Positions 1 to 12,039 are shown, counted from the first letter of the stretch. The stretch is DNA of 64,000 nucleotides from Agarophyton chilense (GCA_030374765.1 JARGXX010000093.1:310001-374000); one strand, 5' to 3'. Notes: generated by a model not told the origin, from the letters alone. A program made the numbers and translations.

Positions 1-3000
1 CTGCATCCGCATTTAGGCGTCTAAAACCGATGCTTAGCTTCTACGATTCATCATGTTTCGGAACTTACAACATTGGTGAGGTACTTCATGACTGACCGGG
101 CTCCATCTGTCCAGAACCTATCATTGTCTAAACTTTAATCTTTCTGATCTTCCTGAACCTTTGGTTCTGCCCTGTAGTGGTTTCGGGCGATGGGCCTAGT
201 GTTAAAAATTAAATCTATACCAAATTTGGTAACTCCGATATTTCCTAATGTATCATCATACATTGGAGTAAACTAGCTAAACATATTTTACAGGTTGTGT
301 CGATGCTATTCAGGTACATTTTTCAAGTTCAAATCCATTACTACCTTAACAGGATCTGTTTGTTAACAATCTGATCACACAGGTTTGACATGCTGTGGTC
401 CCACGTGCTCTGAATCCGAGATCTTCTCTTCGTTCTCTGTAGCAGCTTAGCCTCAACCAAAAATTTTGGTGACTACCTCCCGTTCCTTAGTTTCAGAAAC
501 CTCGAAAACCTGTTGTATTGGTATGGTCGTTAGAAACATGGCTGAATTCTGAGGTAAGAAAAAGCACATAAGTTTGTTTTTCACCAACGGTTGTGCGGTT
601 TTGACAAACCTGGCAAAGAAAACCGTTAGAAAACTGTAAGGCTATACCAAGTCAACGCCGTTCGCGAAAAAAGCTCCCAGTAGTCGTAGAGAGCCAGATT
701 CGTTTGAACAACAAGTTGGTTATGCTTTTTGGGTGTGATATCTACACACAATTTGGTTTCCGTAGAAATCTGCAAGTTCAGTTGTACTAAATAGGTTTCT
801 AATTTCATTAGGGGAGGAATGTATCCTTCACTCCATATCGGATTTTTGTTCCCATCAGCGGCATCATTTCAACGGCCGAAAAAAATGATTCCCAAATCTT
901 CGGGCGTACCAAATTTTTGCTTGTCAGATTCGGAGCAGTTCCTGTACTTATTGTGACGAAGGAGATCTACCTACACTTTACTGAAGCGACGGCGGAGGCT
1001 ATACTAGTTTATAAGTGTGCTATGCGTAGGTGTCTTGAGTTTGTGTGCAGCCTGAGAGAAGCTTTCATCAGCGTGGGAAGGTTTTGTAGCGTGACATTGA
1101 TGATAGATAACTCACGTAATGTAAAATGTGTGTGCAGCGCCAAGTTCATCGTAAAGGACGTAAGTCATCTTGGTCATGACTATGGCTCTTGTCAGGATAC
1201 AGATATTATTAGATCGTACCCATGTACGTCGTGAAACACTATGGATTCCGAATCTATGTCTGTGGAATCCATCATCCTAGTAAGGATGGTGGTAGCTGGG
1301 GAGCTAAGCTTTTGTGACGCGAGCAACTTTAAATTTTGTAGATAAGACGCCTCTCTCGCAGAAGAGACTCCCATTATTAGCTTGTAGGCTCAGGTACCTA
1401 CCGACCTTGGAAACATCCATATCAGAAATCCTAAGAATTATCGTTCAAGAATACGTTTTGATACGCTAGGGACAGCTTGGAAGCCTCTGCAGCCAGTCCT
1501 AGGTTGCATGAATCACAACGGTACTGGTTCCAAGTCCTTTTTGCACAGCAAAATGCAGTTTTCCGGACTCGAGTTTGATCTTCGGGGAACAGCAGTTCAT
1601 ACTGAGTGACTATTCTCGACCTATCCCTTTGAAGAACTGGGAACTTCGAAGAAATATGACGATGCTCAAAAAAAATATTCGCATATTATGGAGGTCGTTT
1701 TATCGAGCGGGCGTACAACCGTTCGACTCGGTGGGAAGTTCTTTCTCTATTCCTGGTTGTTGATTCTCGCTCTTCAACCAGCGTAGTGAATTGATATCGA
1801 CAGTACTCAGTTTCAAATAGCATAAAAAATGCTTCCCTTTCCGAAAAAGGAACCGAGGTTGGCAGTAGTTCTGAAGAAACTCCAAATTCTGCAGTTCTTC
1901 CAACAAATTTAACATGGTTTTGGTCAAGTCTTAGACGGCTCCCACAAAGAGAGGTTTTTGACGAGTCAGATATGTCTAGAAAGAAAACTTTTCTTGATTT
2001 CGGCTTCGAGATTCGCCGGGCTTGGAATGTATCACTTTCAACTGCAGTATATTGAACCGGCCGCAGGTAGGTGGTCATCCAGTTTTCTTACCGATGGTGG
2101 GGTACCAGTGCCTGAGTCGCAAGGGTTTAATGCGTCAACAAAAGCTGTTCGTCTTTCTTTCAAGGAGTATACAGTACCTCATTGGGGAAAGGTCTTATTA
2201 AACCAGTTCACTAAGCCTTTTCAGATTCTTTGGCGCGTTGCTTCGTATTTCTCAGTGCCAGGATGTCTTAGTAGATGGCGTGGCTGGTCTAATACAACGA
2301 AAGTAGGTGTGCAACAGTTTCCAGCCAGCTTGATACTTCATTTTTAGAGTCTTTAAATGATCCGTTGACGGAGTTGAACTAGTTTCGGCAGTGTCTTGGA
2401 AAAAATACGAGTAGGCCGGGTACGCCTATCCCTCACTTCTATCGAGTAGATCGAGCTCGTTAACGTACCCTGCCAGAAAAACAAGCACCAGATTTCAGTG
2501 TCTACAACTGAACGCTCTCTTATTCATTGTCTTTCAGAGTCTATGAATATATTCTCCAAGCTTTCTGGAAGAAGAAACTGGCAAAAATACAAGGTTGAAG
2601 GTTTTCGGAATGGACCAGCTCGCCAAAGACAATTACAGCTACCATGAGGTCAGAAAGACTCTCCAAGAGCATGATCAGAGCCATGCTTCTTTATTTGGCA
2701 GCCGAAATCGGTAAAAATGTTTTACTTTCTGATAGCTGCAGTGAGGACGCGGAGATATTTGAGTCTGATTTTTGCTCTGAAATCAATGCAATGCTTGCTG
2801 AATCTGTCAATATCAATAAAGAAAATAAATCAACGTTGGCAACAATTCGTTCTTATAATCATGCGCTTTGAAGATGAAACACATCAATACCGAACTTCTT
2901 AAAGAAAAAGCTGAAAATGATCACTTTCGAGAGATCATTATCGATACAGAAGCCAACAGGAAAAGTCTCATTATTCTCTGATAATAATTTCTCTACTGCA

Positions 3001-3100
3001 GAGAAAATGACGTGCCGATTAGAATTCAAATAAAATCAACGAGAGTAAGAGGATTGAGCGGAGAATCACCCAAAAGTTTTGGCATCACAACACTCTCGAT
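1..3100. other. Gene-poor decayed sequence
   Basis: I see no intact gene here. Short ORFs occur on both strands, the longest about 130 codons at 1686-2078, but none has a recognisable domain and none continues into a neighbour. A stretch at 2644-2940 reads as a Lys/Glu/Asn-rich peptide interrupted by stops and could be an upstream part of the retroelement relic that follows, but I cannot assign it. Confidence 0.5.
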
Positions 3101-3174
3101 ACCAGCCCCAAATCTTTGATATGTGTTTGACGTCACATTTCACGTAGTAGACAGGGAAGTTCGACCAATTCCTG

Positions 3175-4350
3175 CCCGGTGGGATATTTTTATTTCAGAA
3201 TGGGATATAAGATTCTGGAAGAACTGCTTGATCTTCATAGAAGGATCGAGCCACTGGATCTAATCAAGGACTTCATGGTGTACAAATGGGACAAAGGGCA
3301 GGCGCTTTACACGAAAGGCGAACTGTTCAAACTTCATAGATCGTTTGTGCATCCTAGTGTATCCATCTATCACAATCTTCTATGAAGTAAGAGGCAAAAT
3401 AAGCAGAATCTAGAGCTACGAGCTGTAATCGAAGACACAATACAAAGATGCAAAACATGCTCTACACGGGCACGAAAGCCCCGCCGAATCATTTGGCCGG
3501 TCGGACAGGAAGTTAGAGTCTTCACTCATAATGTCGCCATCGATATCATGTAGATCAATGGAAACCCCGTCTTGTATATCTTATGACAACCCACACATTT
3601 TTCTGCTGCAAAATTCTTGAACAAAGTCGATATCGAAACAGTTTGGAAAGAATATACCAGGTGTTATATTTATGTCTACGAAGGACCACCGGACTTTTTT
3701 CACGCATCGATCTAGGCCGTAGTATCTTCTACAATAAATTCGAAGGAAGGGCGATGTCATTTGGAATAAGGATATGCTTTGCACCTATTGAGATTCTAGC
3801 GACAGTTTCTCACATACAAAGATACCACGGACCGCTACGTACTACGTTAAAGAAACTGAAATCGGACTTTCAAAGCACAGGAAACAATTATTGATTTCAA
3901 ATAGCGCTGTATTCTCACATAATTACTATGGGCCCCAAAGGAGTATGTCCAATACTTAGTGTTTTCGAAACTTTCTCGTGCCCAGCCCGAATTTTACCAT
4001 CACCAAACAATCTGGTAAGGGCAGACGCAATCAAAAGTGCAATGAAACAAGCAGAAAATCATGCGAAGAGACGAATGAGTTTCGCTCTGAAATACAAAGA
4101 ACCATATGGAAACGGACGGAAAGAACTTAACAATCAGACATTTTGATCACCAGTACCGGTATATTGCGATTCTACCGATTCTTAGAAAAGTCTGTTCTCT
4201 TTCTTGAAAAAAGACGAAGACACCGCATGCTTGCAACGGTTCCGGAGGCGCCAGACCTTTCGAAGCCACGTATTGAAGCAGGCGAAAGACAACATCAAGG
4301 ACTCATTGAAAGCATTCAAAAGTCTTTAATTCCTTGGCGAAAATAATACC
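3175..4350 (+). pseudogene. Ty3/gypsy integrase relic (relic 1)
   Basis: Broken Pol fragment read by switching between the three plus frames. At about 3300-3385 the peptide LYTKGELFKLHRSFVHPS resembles the HHCC zinc-finger start of Ty3/gypsy integrases; a CKTC pair follows near 3450. At 3560-3720 come NGNPVLYI, THFSAAKFL and VYEGPPDFFHA, the pattern seen in integrase cores of fungal-type gypsy elements (NGKPVLHVVD, T.FQAA.FL, VYVGPPD). Near 3790-3850 IQRYHGPLR matches the KVERYHGPLR motif around the catalytic Glu, with VE changed to IQ. Stops and frameshifts occur throughout, so it is inactive. No LTRs are visible. It belongs to a lineage different from elements A-D in this window. Identification rests on motif order, not on a database search. 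Confidence 0.6.
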
Positions 4351-4433
4351 GTTAACCAGACAACACAAATGTAACAACAAGAACAGAAAACTGGCGTAGG
4401 GAGTACACTTAGAACGTGGATAACTTAGTCAAG

Positions 4434-4660
4434 TGTAGACTTGAATTCGTTTTTCGAGACTCAGTATTTATTCTCCTATTCTTTTATAGTGCTCTAAAGC
4501 ACTTATAATTTGTTCTACAAGCACAGCATTTCTTTTAATATAGTTCTTAGAGTTTCGACAATAAATGTTGTATGGAAGCTTCTAGATGCTTCTAGACAGT
4601 TCTAATTCATAGAAAAGTTTCTAGTTGTTTCCTTAAGACCTTCTAGAGATTTCTACAACA
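4434..4660 (-). repeat. 3' LTR of the copia element
   Basis: Read on the minus strand this 227 bp stretch begins TGTTGTAG and ends TCTACA, giving the TG...CA ends of an LTR. It directly follows the pol stop, and the purine-rich GAGGGATAG just before it (plus 4661-4669) would be the polypurine tract. Inside it GCACTATAAAAG is a good TATA box for element transcription. The boundary is inferred from the TG/CA ends and the tract, because the partner LTR is missing. Confidence 0.7.
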
Positions 4661-4667
4661 CTATCCC

Positions 4668-6191
4668 TCAACTTGATAACTGTCTTAACCCAAGCATATT
4701 CACTGCCATATCTTCTGTTCGACAGTACTCAAGAACCAGCTCTCCATTCTTCAAGCGTTCTTGAACATAAAAATATCTTATAGATATACGTTTGGTCTTT
4801 CCATGACTGCCTTCGTTTTTAGATATGGCAATCGTAGACTGATTGTAAACAAAGACTTTGAAAGGGGTGATAATTTCAGATGCCAAGTCATACAATAATT
4901 TTGAAATCCATTGTTCTTCTTTCACAGTCGCAGATAGAGCCATTAGTTTGGCTTCAGTGGATGACAGAGCAACAGTATTCTGCTTTTTGCTGCTCCATGA
5001 TAGAAGTAATTTTCCATAGTAAGTCCCAAATCCAGAGATAGATTTTCGTTCTTCTGTATTTCCCCAACTTGCATCACTGTACAATGTTACTTTGGGTGTA
5101 TCATCTCTTTTATAGAGAAAGAAGGAATCCTTTGTCTTCTGGACATACCTCAACATTCGTATGCAGGCTTTCCAATGCTCCATCGAATGATTTTCAGAAA
5201 ACTGGCTGAGTAAACCAATAGCATAAGCCAAGTCTGGTCTTGTTACCAGCATCAAGTACATCAAGGAGCCGATAAATTCTTTGTACGGGATGTTTTCAAT
5301 GTTCATTTCCTTCTCATCTTTCTTTCGAAGAATTATATTTGCTTCTATGGGCGTATTAAATTCTTTGCACGACTCAATATTGAATCGGTTTAAAATCGTT
5401 CTCGCATAATTTGATTGTGCAAGTTTCATATGTCCTTTCTCTTGGCTGTAATCGATTTCAATTCCCAAAACATGACGATTTTTTCGTAGGTCTTTTATTT
5501 TGAATGTCGAGCTAAGTCGATTTTTAACCATATCTTGAATATCCTTATCACCGCATGCCATTACCGAATCATCTACATATAGTGCAATATAGATAATGTT
5601 GATGTGAATATGTCCAATAAAGATTCCACTGTCGGCATGGGATCTTTTAAAGTTCAAAGTGTCCAACACTTTGCTAATTACTTTGTACCATGCTCTTGGT
5701 GCCTGTTTCAGTCCATAAATTGATTTCTCAAGTTTGCATACATGAGTTGGATTTTTTGTATCAATATAACCTTCAGGTTGGTACATAAAGAGTTCTTCTA
5801 CAATTATTTCATTTAAGAAGGCAGTCTTTACATCCATTTGGCATATGTACATTTTACTTTGTAATGCAACTGCCAGCATGGTCCGAAGAGATACCATTCT
5901 CACAAAAGATGCATATGTCTCGAAATAGTCACACTCGTATTTTTGTTGATACGTTCTGCATACCAGCAAAGCTTTGAGTATTCTGTCTTGATTTCCAGTC
6001 TTTGGCTTGAGTTTATATACCCATCTTGGAGAAAGTAATCTAATGTTCGGTGAGACTTGAACCAGTTTCCATGTTTGGTTTTCTTGTAAAGAAGTCATTT
6101 CTTTTTCCATTGCACTATTCCAATTGTTTTTAGCCGGTCCTATGATTGCATCATTGTATGTCTTCGGTTCTGTCTCATTAGCCAGCATCAT
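4668..6191 (-). pseudogene. Copia reverse transcriptase-RNase H fragment
   Basis: One open frame of 507 codons. It starts inside the RVT_2-type reverse transcriptase (NNWNSAMEKEM, then WVYKLKPKTG), runs through QMDVKTAFLN, KSIYGLKQAPRAWY and the catalytic YVDD, and ends in a copia RNase H (YSDASWG, SSTEAKLMALS). The RT core looks complete. The RNase H is damaged: where the family has CDNQS this copy reads VYNQS, and the terminal AD.LTK motif reads AVNMLG, so two of the usual acidic residues are lost. The stop lies immediately before the polypurine tract and LTR. The ORF is long, but the rest of the polyprotein is broken, so it is treated as a pseudogene part. Confidence 0.85.
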
Positions 6192-6296
6192 TACAGCTCC
6201 TTGTGAAGTTTCCTCATTTTCATCATCATGTTCGTAAGTTAGCGATGTAGACTGTTTTCTGATTCTTTTTGAATGTCTGGGAAATTCGTCAATATT

Positions 6297-7268
6297 TTAT
6301 TCATTGTCTTCGTGAACGTCATGTTGCTCTTGAATATTTTCTGAGAGTATTGGGTGCGTTTCTTCCTGATTCTGAATATCGTTGTCCGTTCTTACTTCAA
6401 TCTCAAATTTCCTTGTATCCGGTATTTCTTGAAATTTAGCGTTCGCACTCATGACGTATTTCTTTGTCTTATCATCCATGAATCGGTAGTGGTTTCCTTC
6501 ATATCCAAGAAAATTACAAAATTTGGCTTTTGGATCCCATTTCCTTCTCTTGTCTTTTGTAATAATAACAATCGCTTTGCATCCAAAAACACGAAAATGA
6601 GAAATGTTTGGTTTGCTTCCAGACAATTTTTCAAAAAGACTCATGTCTCTCAGAATTTTCGTTGGCATAAAGTTTCTTAATTCATTTGCAGTTTGAACTG
6701 CCTCTTCCCAGAATACTTTAGGTAAACCTTGATAGTACAGCATGCATCGAGCTTTTTCACATTGTCTCCGATTAATCCTCTCGGCAATTCCATTTTCTTG
6801 TGGCTCATGAGCTGCTGTTAGCTCTTGAATAATTCTTTTCTTCTTTAAAAATGTCTGTAGTTTTTCAGAAATATACTCACCACCTCTATCGCTCCGAATC
6901 CGTTTCACAGACAGGTCTGTTTGTTTTTCGATCATTGTCACGAAGTCCATAATTTCTGCTGTGACTTCCTCTTTGCTTCTCATAAAATAAACAAATGATT
7001 ATCTGGTGTAGTCATCTGTGAATGTTATAAAATAACAATTTCCTGCTTTCGATCATGTGCTCATTAGTCCTCAAAAATTCGTGTGGATCAGCTCTAGCTT
7101 GTCTTTGGAGTGATCTTTTCCAAGTGGTTTGAACGATTTTGAGACCATTCTTCCAAGAACGCCACCCTTGCAGGTGTCACTAATTTTGTCCTTTAGAGCT
7201 TCAGGGATTCCGTTTGCTGTTTTCTTTGAAACATTTTGTTTTAAAACTGTTTCCCCAGCGTGTCCCAA
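6297..7268 (-). pseudogene. Copia integrase fragment
   Basis: Two open pieces. The first (7268-7071) has the GAG-pre-integrase start (GHAGETVL) and continues to IHTNF followed by a stop. Functional copia integrases have IHTDVCGP there, and that D is the first catalytic residue; here it is N and the next Cys codon is TGA. The text then resumes as YFITFTDDYTR. The second piece (6983-6297) has IRSDRGGEY (second D), PQENGIAERINR (the catalytic Glu) and the downstream RVFGCKA motif. Loss of the first catalytic Asp plus the stop mean it is dead. Confidence 0.8.
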
Positions 7269-7322
7269 TCTGGCGTGTTACAATTAATTGTCATTAGATA
7301 CTGCGGCATATGCATAATGTTT

Positions 7323-7772
7323 TTATTCGTTTTTTCTCATGCTTCTGAAACTGTATGTTGAGTTTTCTGTCTTTACTTGAGGCAGTGTTTCATTTGTTTC
7401 TTTTAAAAATACCCGGCACCATCCATTTTTGAATTCCACTGAGTGACCACGTTCGTCAATTTGTCCAATAGAAATAATATTCATTGCGATTTCAGGGACA
7501 AAAAGCACATCATGAACTGTAATCGTGCTTTTCTGTCCATGAATATAAATTTCCATCGATATATCTTCTTCTTTGTGGGAGAATACGCTTGATCCATTTC
7601 CAAGTCGTATACTTACAGAGTTTATATTCTTGACAGTTCCTTCCATAAACCATTTTTTGTCGTTCGTCATGTGAAATGATGCCCCAGAGTTTATATAACA
7701 AGTTACAGATAATTTTTCTACGTTCTGTTCGGCCAATAGAAAATGTGATGAATTTCTGTTCGAATTATCCAT
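7323..7772 (-). pseudogene. Copia protease fragment with mutated active site
   Basis: Open frame of 149 codons covering the retropepsin region: CYINSGASFHMTND, then LGNGSSVF, VHDVLFVPEIAMNIISIGQ and CRVFLKE, in the order typical of copia Pol. The family active site is (W/L)..DSGAS.HM. Here the catalytic Asp is Asn (INSGAS), so the protease should be inactive. It lies between gag and integrase in the correct order. The upstream frame is closed near 7790. Confidence 0.8.
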
Positions 7773-7829
7773 CCTTTCATTCTACTGATTTCTCGATGAA
7801 GAATTATTTTCTGAACTATGATTGTCCCT

Positions 7830-8511
7830 TTTTCAAAGTCTGCTGTCTGCTATTTTATGTCCTTTCTTCTGACAATAATGGTATTAAAACGGAAATGGTG
7901 TTTTCCGTTTGTTCGATTTTCCCTGTAACAGGTTTCCAGATTTTTCATTCTCTGAAGAAGAACTTTTTCTGGACTCCTCTCGTAGAATTCTGGAGTTGAT
8001 CTTCTTCGATACTAAATTTTTCTGCCATGTTTTCCAACGTTACTACAAAACCTTCATACGATCTTGGAAAACTTCGTAGTAGACGCATAACATACTCTTC
8101 TTTCGGTTTTTGAACTCCAAGTTGGTGCAATCTGGTTTTTAAACGCTTCAGATCTTCAATGTGTTGTTTTGCTGATTCTCCCTTCTTTAGTCTCTTTGAA
8201 ATAAATTTTTCTTCTATGTCCATTTTTTAAGCCATTCCTTCGTTTTCATAAGCTTCTGACAAAGCATTCCAAGCTTCTGTTCGATTAGTGGCAGATTCAA
8301 CATGGACAATTTGATTATCATCGACGGAAAAGCTGATATCTATTAAAGCTTTTTCGTTTGCTGTCGAGTCTCCTTCACTTCCAATCACGACGTTCCAGTA
8401 GTTTTTCTTCTTGAGATAGTTCATCATTCTGTATTTCCAGGCGTAGAAGTTATTGTGATGCAGCGATGATAACCGTTGAGCCCTGTAAGCCGCCGGGCCC
8501 TGAACGATCAT
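7830..8511 (-). pseudogene. Copia Gag fragment (UBN2-like) with decayed zinc knuckle
   Basis: Two frames. 8511-8227 gives LHHNNFYAWKYRMMNYL, the start of copia Gag. 8223-7945 gives KRLKKGESAKQHIEDLKRL and LLRSFPRSYEGFV, the UBN2 Gag core. Further on, at 7842-7883, YHYCQKKGHKIADS is a remnant of a CX2CX4HX4C knuckle in which the first and last Cys are gone and a stop precedes it. The first residues of the 8511 ORF do not look like Gag and may belong to flanking sequence next to the SINE. Confidence 0.75.
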
Positions 8512-8876
8512 ATAGACGCCACGCGGACAGGTCGACCTCAGGTGGACTCATGTAGATTATTAATTTATTTTAATTAGGGTAATAGATTAGCATTACAGGG
8601 CCAGGGAGATCCCAGCGTCTCGCCAGTATTATTCACTTGGCTCGAGTGACGCTTCTCCCTTAGAGTAAGGTAGGCACCGTCTTCTTTGGCATATTTGTTC
8701 CACAAATTGGTCTTCAAGCCATCGTTTCCGTAGCTCCAACCGGCGGGGCTACGCAGTAAACGCCAGCCTCATGCACCAAGTACTCTGGGAATGCCGCCGT
8801 CAAGGATTCGAACCTTACGACCCGCTCTACCACGCTACCACCGGTCGAGACCCGTACGCTGACCCAACCGTCATTG
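8512..8876 (-). mobile_element. tRNA-like SINE, copy 1
   Basis: Its reverse complement matches 58290-58676 along nearly the whole length, with scattered substitutions. Read on the minus strand it begins with GGTGGTAGCGTGGTAGAGCG (A-box-like) and, about 15 bases later, GGTTCGAATCC, a perfect tRNA T-arm/B-box. A unique body follows, then an AT-rich stretch (AATTAAAATAAATTAATAATC) and a conserved end. An internal Pol III promoter plus dispersed copies in both orientations defines a tRNA-derived SINE. No target duplication was found around this copy. It abuts the truncated copia element. Confidence 0.75.
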
Positions 8877-8899
8877 CGTTACAACCGGGTTCACCATAA

Positions 8900-9350
8900 C
8901 AATATCCTAACCTCCGCCTGCAGCGTCATCGTCACCTTCATTCTCAGGCAGCTTTACCTTGAACGTCACCCTATCTTAAGCATCACTCTCCCTCTTCTCA
9001 ACTATTTCATCACCCCATCGACAGTTTCACATCCTCGAAACATTCTCACCCCGTCATCAGCGTAGCAGTCACCGTTACTCTCAGCGTCACCCGTCCTCAG
9101 CGTCGCAGTCACCGTTATGCTCAGCGTCACCCAATCCTAAGCATCACTGTTTCTTCTCAGCTTTAATGTCAAGAAATCTTCAGAGTCATATTCAGCTTCA
9201 CCCTGTCCCTCTTCTCAGCCTGACGCTCTCTCTTCGCAGATTACCTTAAATCAATCCTCTACATCACCCCATCTTTACCCTCATCTTACCGTCACCGTCA
9301 TCCTAAGCGCCACCGTCACCTCTCCTTCATCCGTGTAGCATCTCTAATCT
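8900..9350. repeat. Low-complexity CAGCGTCACC-type repeat tract
   Basis: Pyrimidine-rich DNA with an irregular recurring unit such as CTCAGCGTCACCC, CAGCGTCGCAGTCACCGTTA and CTAAGCATCACT, best seen at 9050-9170. It is a degenerate minisatellite with variable spacing and no stable unit length. No gene is visible in it. Confidence 0.55.
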
Positions 9351-9368
9351 CTTTCGCTCTGCCTCTTT

Positions 9369-10489
9369 TTGCGTCAATTAGTGATGCCACACACACGTCC
9401 GAGACATCCATGGGGTAGATTTTCCCCCTCTTGGGTGTACAAAAACGCTCAGAACAACACACCATTAAGGCCAATCTGCGATGCTCAAACCCATCGTACT
9501 GAAAACTGCTCTGATCATCGCCCTTCCGATGACCATCATCCTAACGACGTTGAATGCCCACATGAAATGCACGAACCTCATGATGGCCATCACCGTCATG
9601 ACGACAATCACACTGAGAGCGACAAACGCAGTCAGGATGACATTATCACAGACAGCAGACCATCCGCAAGTTTGATAAACGCAGAAAGCATGCCAACATC
9701 CCCGCCTACACGGATTAAAACCGGCGTTTCTAGAGCAAATGTTGTCGCCCCGCCGCAACCACCTCGTCGAAAACGCGCAAATGTCGCTGTTGGAACAGGG
9801 GTTATACCCAATTCTCACAGCAGCTTCTGTGATGGGAGGCAAAAAACGCAAGCTACTATCGCTCTCGTTGTGACTAAGAGCAACGACGCAAACGATTTGT
9901 GCTTCCCAGAAACTGGATCGACAGTTGATGCCGATGAAGAGCTAGATGTTTTCCCTCAAAGCCGCTCCCGCTTAGTTCCAGAGCCAACCAAAAAAACTAC
10001 CGCAACCTCTACTTTCTTCTGCACTGTGACGAATAGGATTGTCAGGATCTGGCACGATGGCAATTTTAGCATCCCAGCCAGCTGTTGCAAGCAGATGTGT
10101 CCAAATGTGGGCATATCGAAACTCTAGCATTGGAATGTGAAGATCAACGATGCGTTGATACTTCGTTTGCTACTGATGCCACTAGAGTTGGTGGAGGGCG
10201 TGGTAGAGCACTGAATTGGACAAAGCACGAAACGGCAAGACTGTGCCACTTTATTTCAGACTCTTGGCATCAGACTACCGTGTAGCGGATGTACCAGTGC
10301 ATCGAAACATGGGCAGAATTAGACACCGGTAGGCAAGACCATTTTGTAAATGAGTTTCTGGAACTCTTTAACTCTACTGGTTTCGTAGCCTGGTCTCCGG
10401 AGCCAGTTAATGGAGTCACTTTAGCATTCTGGATGAACCTGAGTTCGACCGTTCGAAAATACTACGATGTCGCGATATGGCATTCATAA
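9369..10489 (+). pseudogene. Pseudogene of unknown family with SANT/Myb-like C-terminal motif
   Basis: Three open stretches that appear to form one reading. 9369-10127 is 252 codons with a His/Asp-rich segment around residues 60-85 and a Pro/Arg-rich patch (PPQPPRRKR) that could be a nuclear signal. It passes, by a frameshift near 10085-10127, into 10085-10285, which contains ALNWTKHETARLCHFISD, a W..HE..RL pattern like a SANT/Myb-type helix. After an in-frame TAG at 10283-10285 the same frame continues (10289-10489: AELDTGRQDHFVNEFLELFN). This looks like a nuclear, possibly transposon-linked, DNA-binding protein, but I do not recognise the family. The start is uncertain because the first ORF opens in repeat-like sequence. 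Confidence 0.45.
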
Positions 10490-11129
10490 GCTATTGCTTG
10501 GGCTATACTCGATTACGAGAATTTATGAGAAGAATTACTTCATGGAATGGTTTGGGCAGGAGAAATTTAATTAGGAAGTACTGTATTTAGTGTACACTGT
10601 AAGGTACCATGACCAAATTTTTTATTTGGTATTATTTAGATAGTTATATAGTTGCAAGCCACGTCTTTGCATTACCGTACAGTACTTGCTTTGCCTCTTG
10701 GCACATTAAAGGGCGCAAGGCGCAGGTGAGGACGGCGGAAGGCCAACCAACAACCAATCAACCTAAACACCATCTTGGTGAATCCTAGAAATCCTAAAGT
10801 GGTTTACCACAAAGGGGCACCTAGAGCATCAGTTCTTAACCGTTCTGATCTGTAGCTCTTGTTCCGAAGATACCCCCTACTGTTGCGCATTTACAGCCCT
10901 TTTCCTACAGCTTTCTGCGTGTGTGTGTGATGTTTCTTTGTTTTTTTCTCTACTGTTACCTGGTTATTTGTGTTTTCACAAAGGTAGTAGAGCCGATCTC
11001 GTGTGCATTACGTACCGCCGCATATGGACAACCGCCTCGTGATTACACGTATTATCCCCATTGTTCAGGCACACCTGGCTGCTTTTCGCACACCCCCTTC
11101 TTATCTAAGAACCATCGCTCGCAAGGTGA
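10490..11129. other. Intergenic stretch before element A
   Basis: AT-rich to about 10680, then mixed. I see no convincing gene. Short ORFs near 10921-11245 run across the LTR boundary and are not credible. The sequence ending GCAAGGTGA at 11129 is the left flank of element A. Confidence 0.5.
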
Positions 11130-12016
11130 TGAAGGAAAATGCCCTTCAAGGGGGTTTCTTCCCAGGACTTAGAGATTTCGCTCGCTTGAGGACTATCTTG
11201 GTCTATGACAAGCTATACCGCTATTGCGTGCCGACGGCCGGTTAGGACCGGAAGTGCACACTGGTGGAACACGTGGACTGCACGGATGCCCACGCTCGAG
11301 TGCGAGGCGTGCCACACGTGGCCCGGATTCTACCTAATGGTTAGTATTACTTAGTAATTTTTAGTATTTATTTAGCTACGCTATCGCTATTTAGTGTCTA
11401 TTTTTCGGGCGCGCGCCCACTGTCAGGGGCTGCGCGGCACACTACTTAGGAGGTTGAGCACTGCTCCCCAGTAAACACCCTCTTGGGAGATCAAAAGGAG
11501 GGAGTCTTGGCTTTGAACTCTTCGCCTTCGGCGCGTCTTCACCGCATACTGCGGGAGCGCCCATTGCACGTTAGTTCATCCACCCCTCTGTCGACCAGAG
11601 TGCAAACATCACCGTGGGTTTATATTTAATCGCCGACACTTGTCGTAGTCTCGCCCCTGTATACGGTTTCGCCCCCGTTTCCTCTTGTTCTCCTTTTTGG
11701 CTCTCGTGAGTGGCCGCCTCACTCACCCCGCTCGTCCACCTCATACAAGTGTTTCCTCGCTCGTTTTCCGACAATCGCCGTGGTACCGCTCCGCCTAGAA
11801 TTGTTCACACCCCGGACTGTGCCGTGGTCACCTAAACACTCTAGGTATATCCCGCCGGATTGGCCTTGCTCTGACACCCGACTTCGTCGTGCCTATCCAG
11901 AGTGGCTCTGTTTCTGTGCTCCGCTGGGACGCGTCTCGTCCGCCTGAGGCGTGTCTCTCAAAAGAGAAAGATCTCGAACATCTTGGTGGTGTCTCCACTC
12001 CAAGCGTTGTCTTACA
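11130..12016 (+). repeat. 5' LTR of element A
   Basis: 887 bp, nearly identical to 21352-22239. It starts TGAAGGAAAATGCCC and ends GTTGTCTTACA. A possible TATA element (GTTTATATTTAATC) lies near 11617-11630. Scattered point differences separate the two LTRs. The first 40 bases are recognisably related to the LTR start of element B. Confidence 0.85.
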
Positions 12017-12039
12017 AACTGGTCTCCCGACTTAGAAGT
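12017..12039 (+). other. Primer-binding-site-like sequence of element A
   Basis: Directly after the LTR: AACTGGTCTCCCGACTTAG then AAGT. Element B has the same sequence with two changes at the same place (42635-42657). A TGG two to three bases after the LTR is where a tRNA 3' CCA would pair. The primer tRNA could not be named: the complement does not carry a normal T-arm. Confidence 0.5.

Larger units (their letters stand above)
4434..8511 (-). mobile_element. Degenerate Ty1/copia LTR retrotransposon, 5' LTR missing
   Basis: On the minus strand the order is gag, protease, integrase, reverse transcriptase-RNase H, then 3' LTR, which is the copia order (integrase before RT). Frames are broken at several points between domains and several catalytic residues are replaced. 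The 3' LTR is present at 4434-4660, but no matching 5' LTR is seen beyond 8511. The homology there stops directly against a SINE copy (8512 onward). The element is therefore 5'-truncated or its 5' end was replaced, and it should be immobile on its own. Confidence 0.85.

Noticed and set aside
8900..9350. CRISPR-like array suggested by recurring CAGCGTCACC words
   Set aside because: Units and spacing are irregular, there is no constant repeat, and the genome is eukaryotic.
10921..11245. Overlapping ORFs of 80 and 83 codons across the left edge of element A
   Set aside because: They span the LTR boundary, and the part inside the LTR recurs at 21352 onward.
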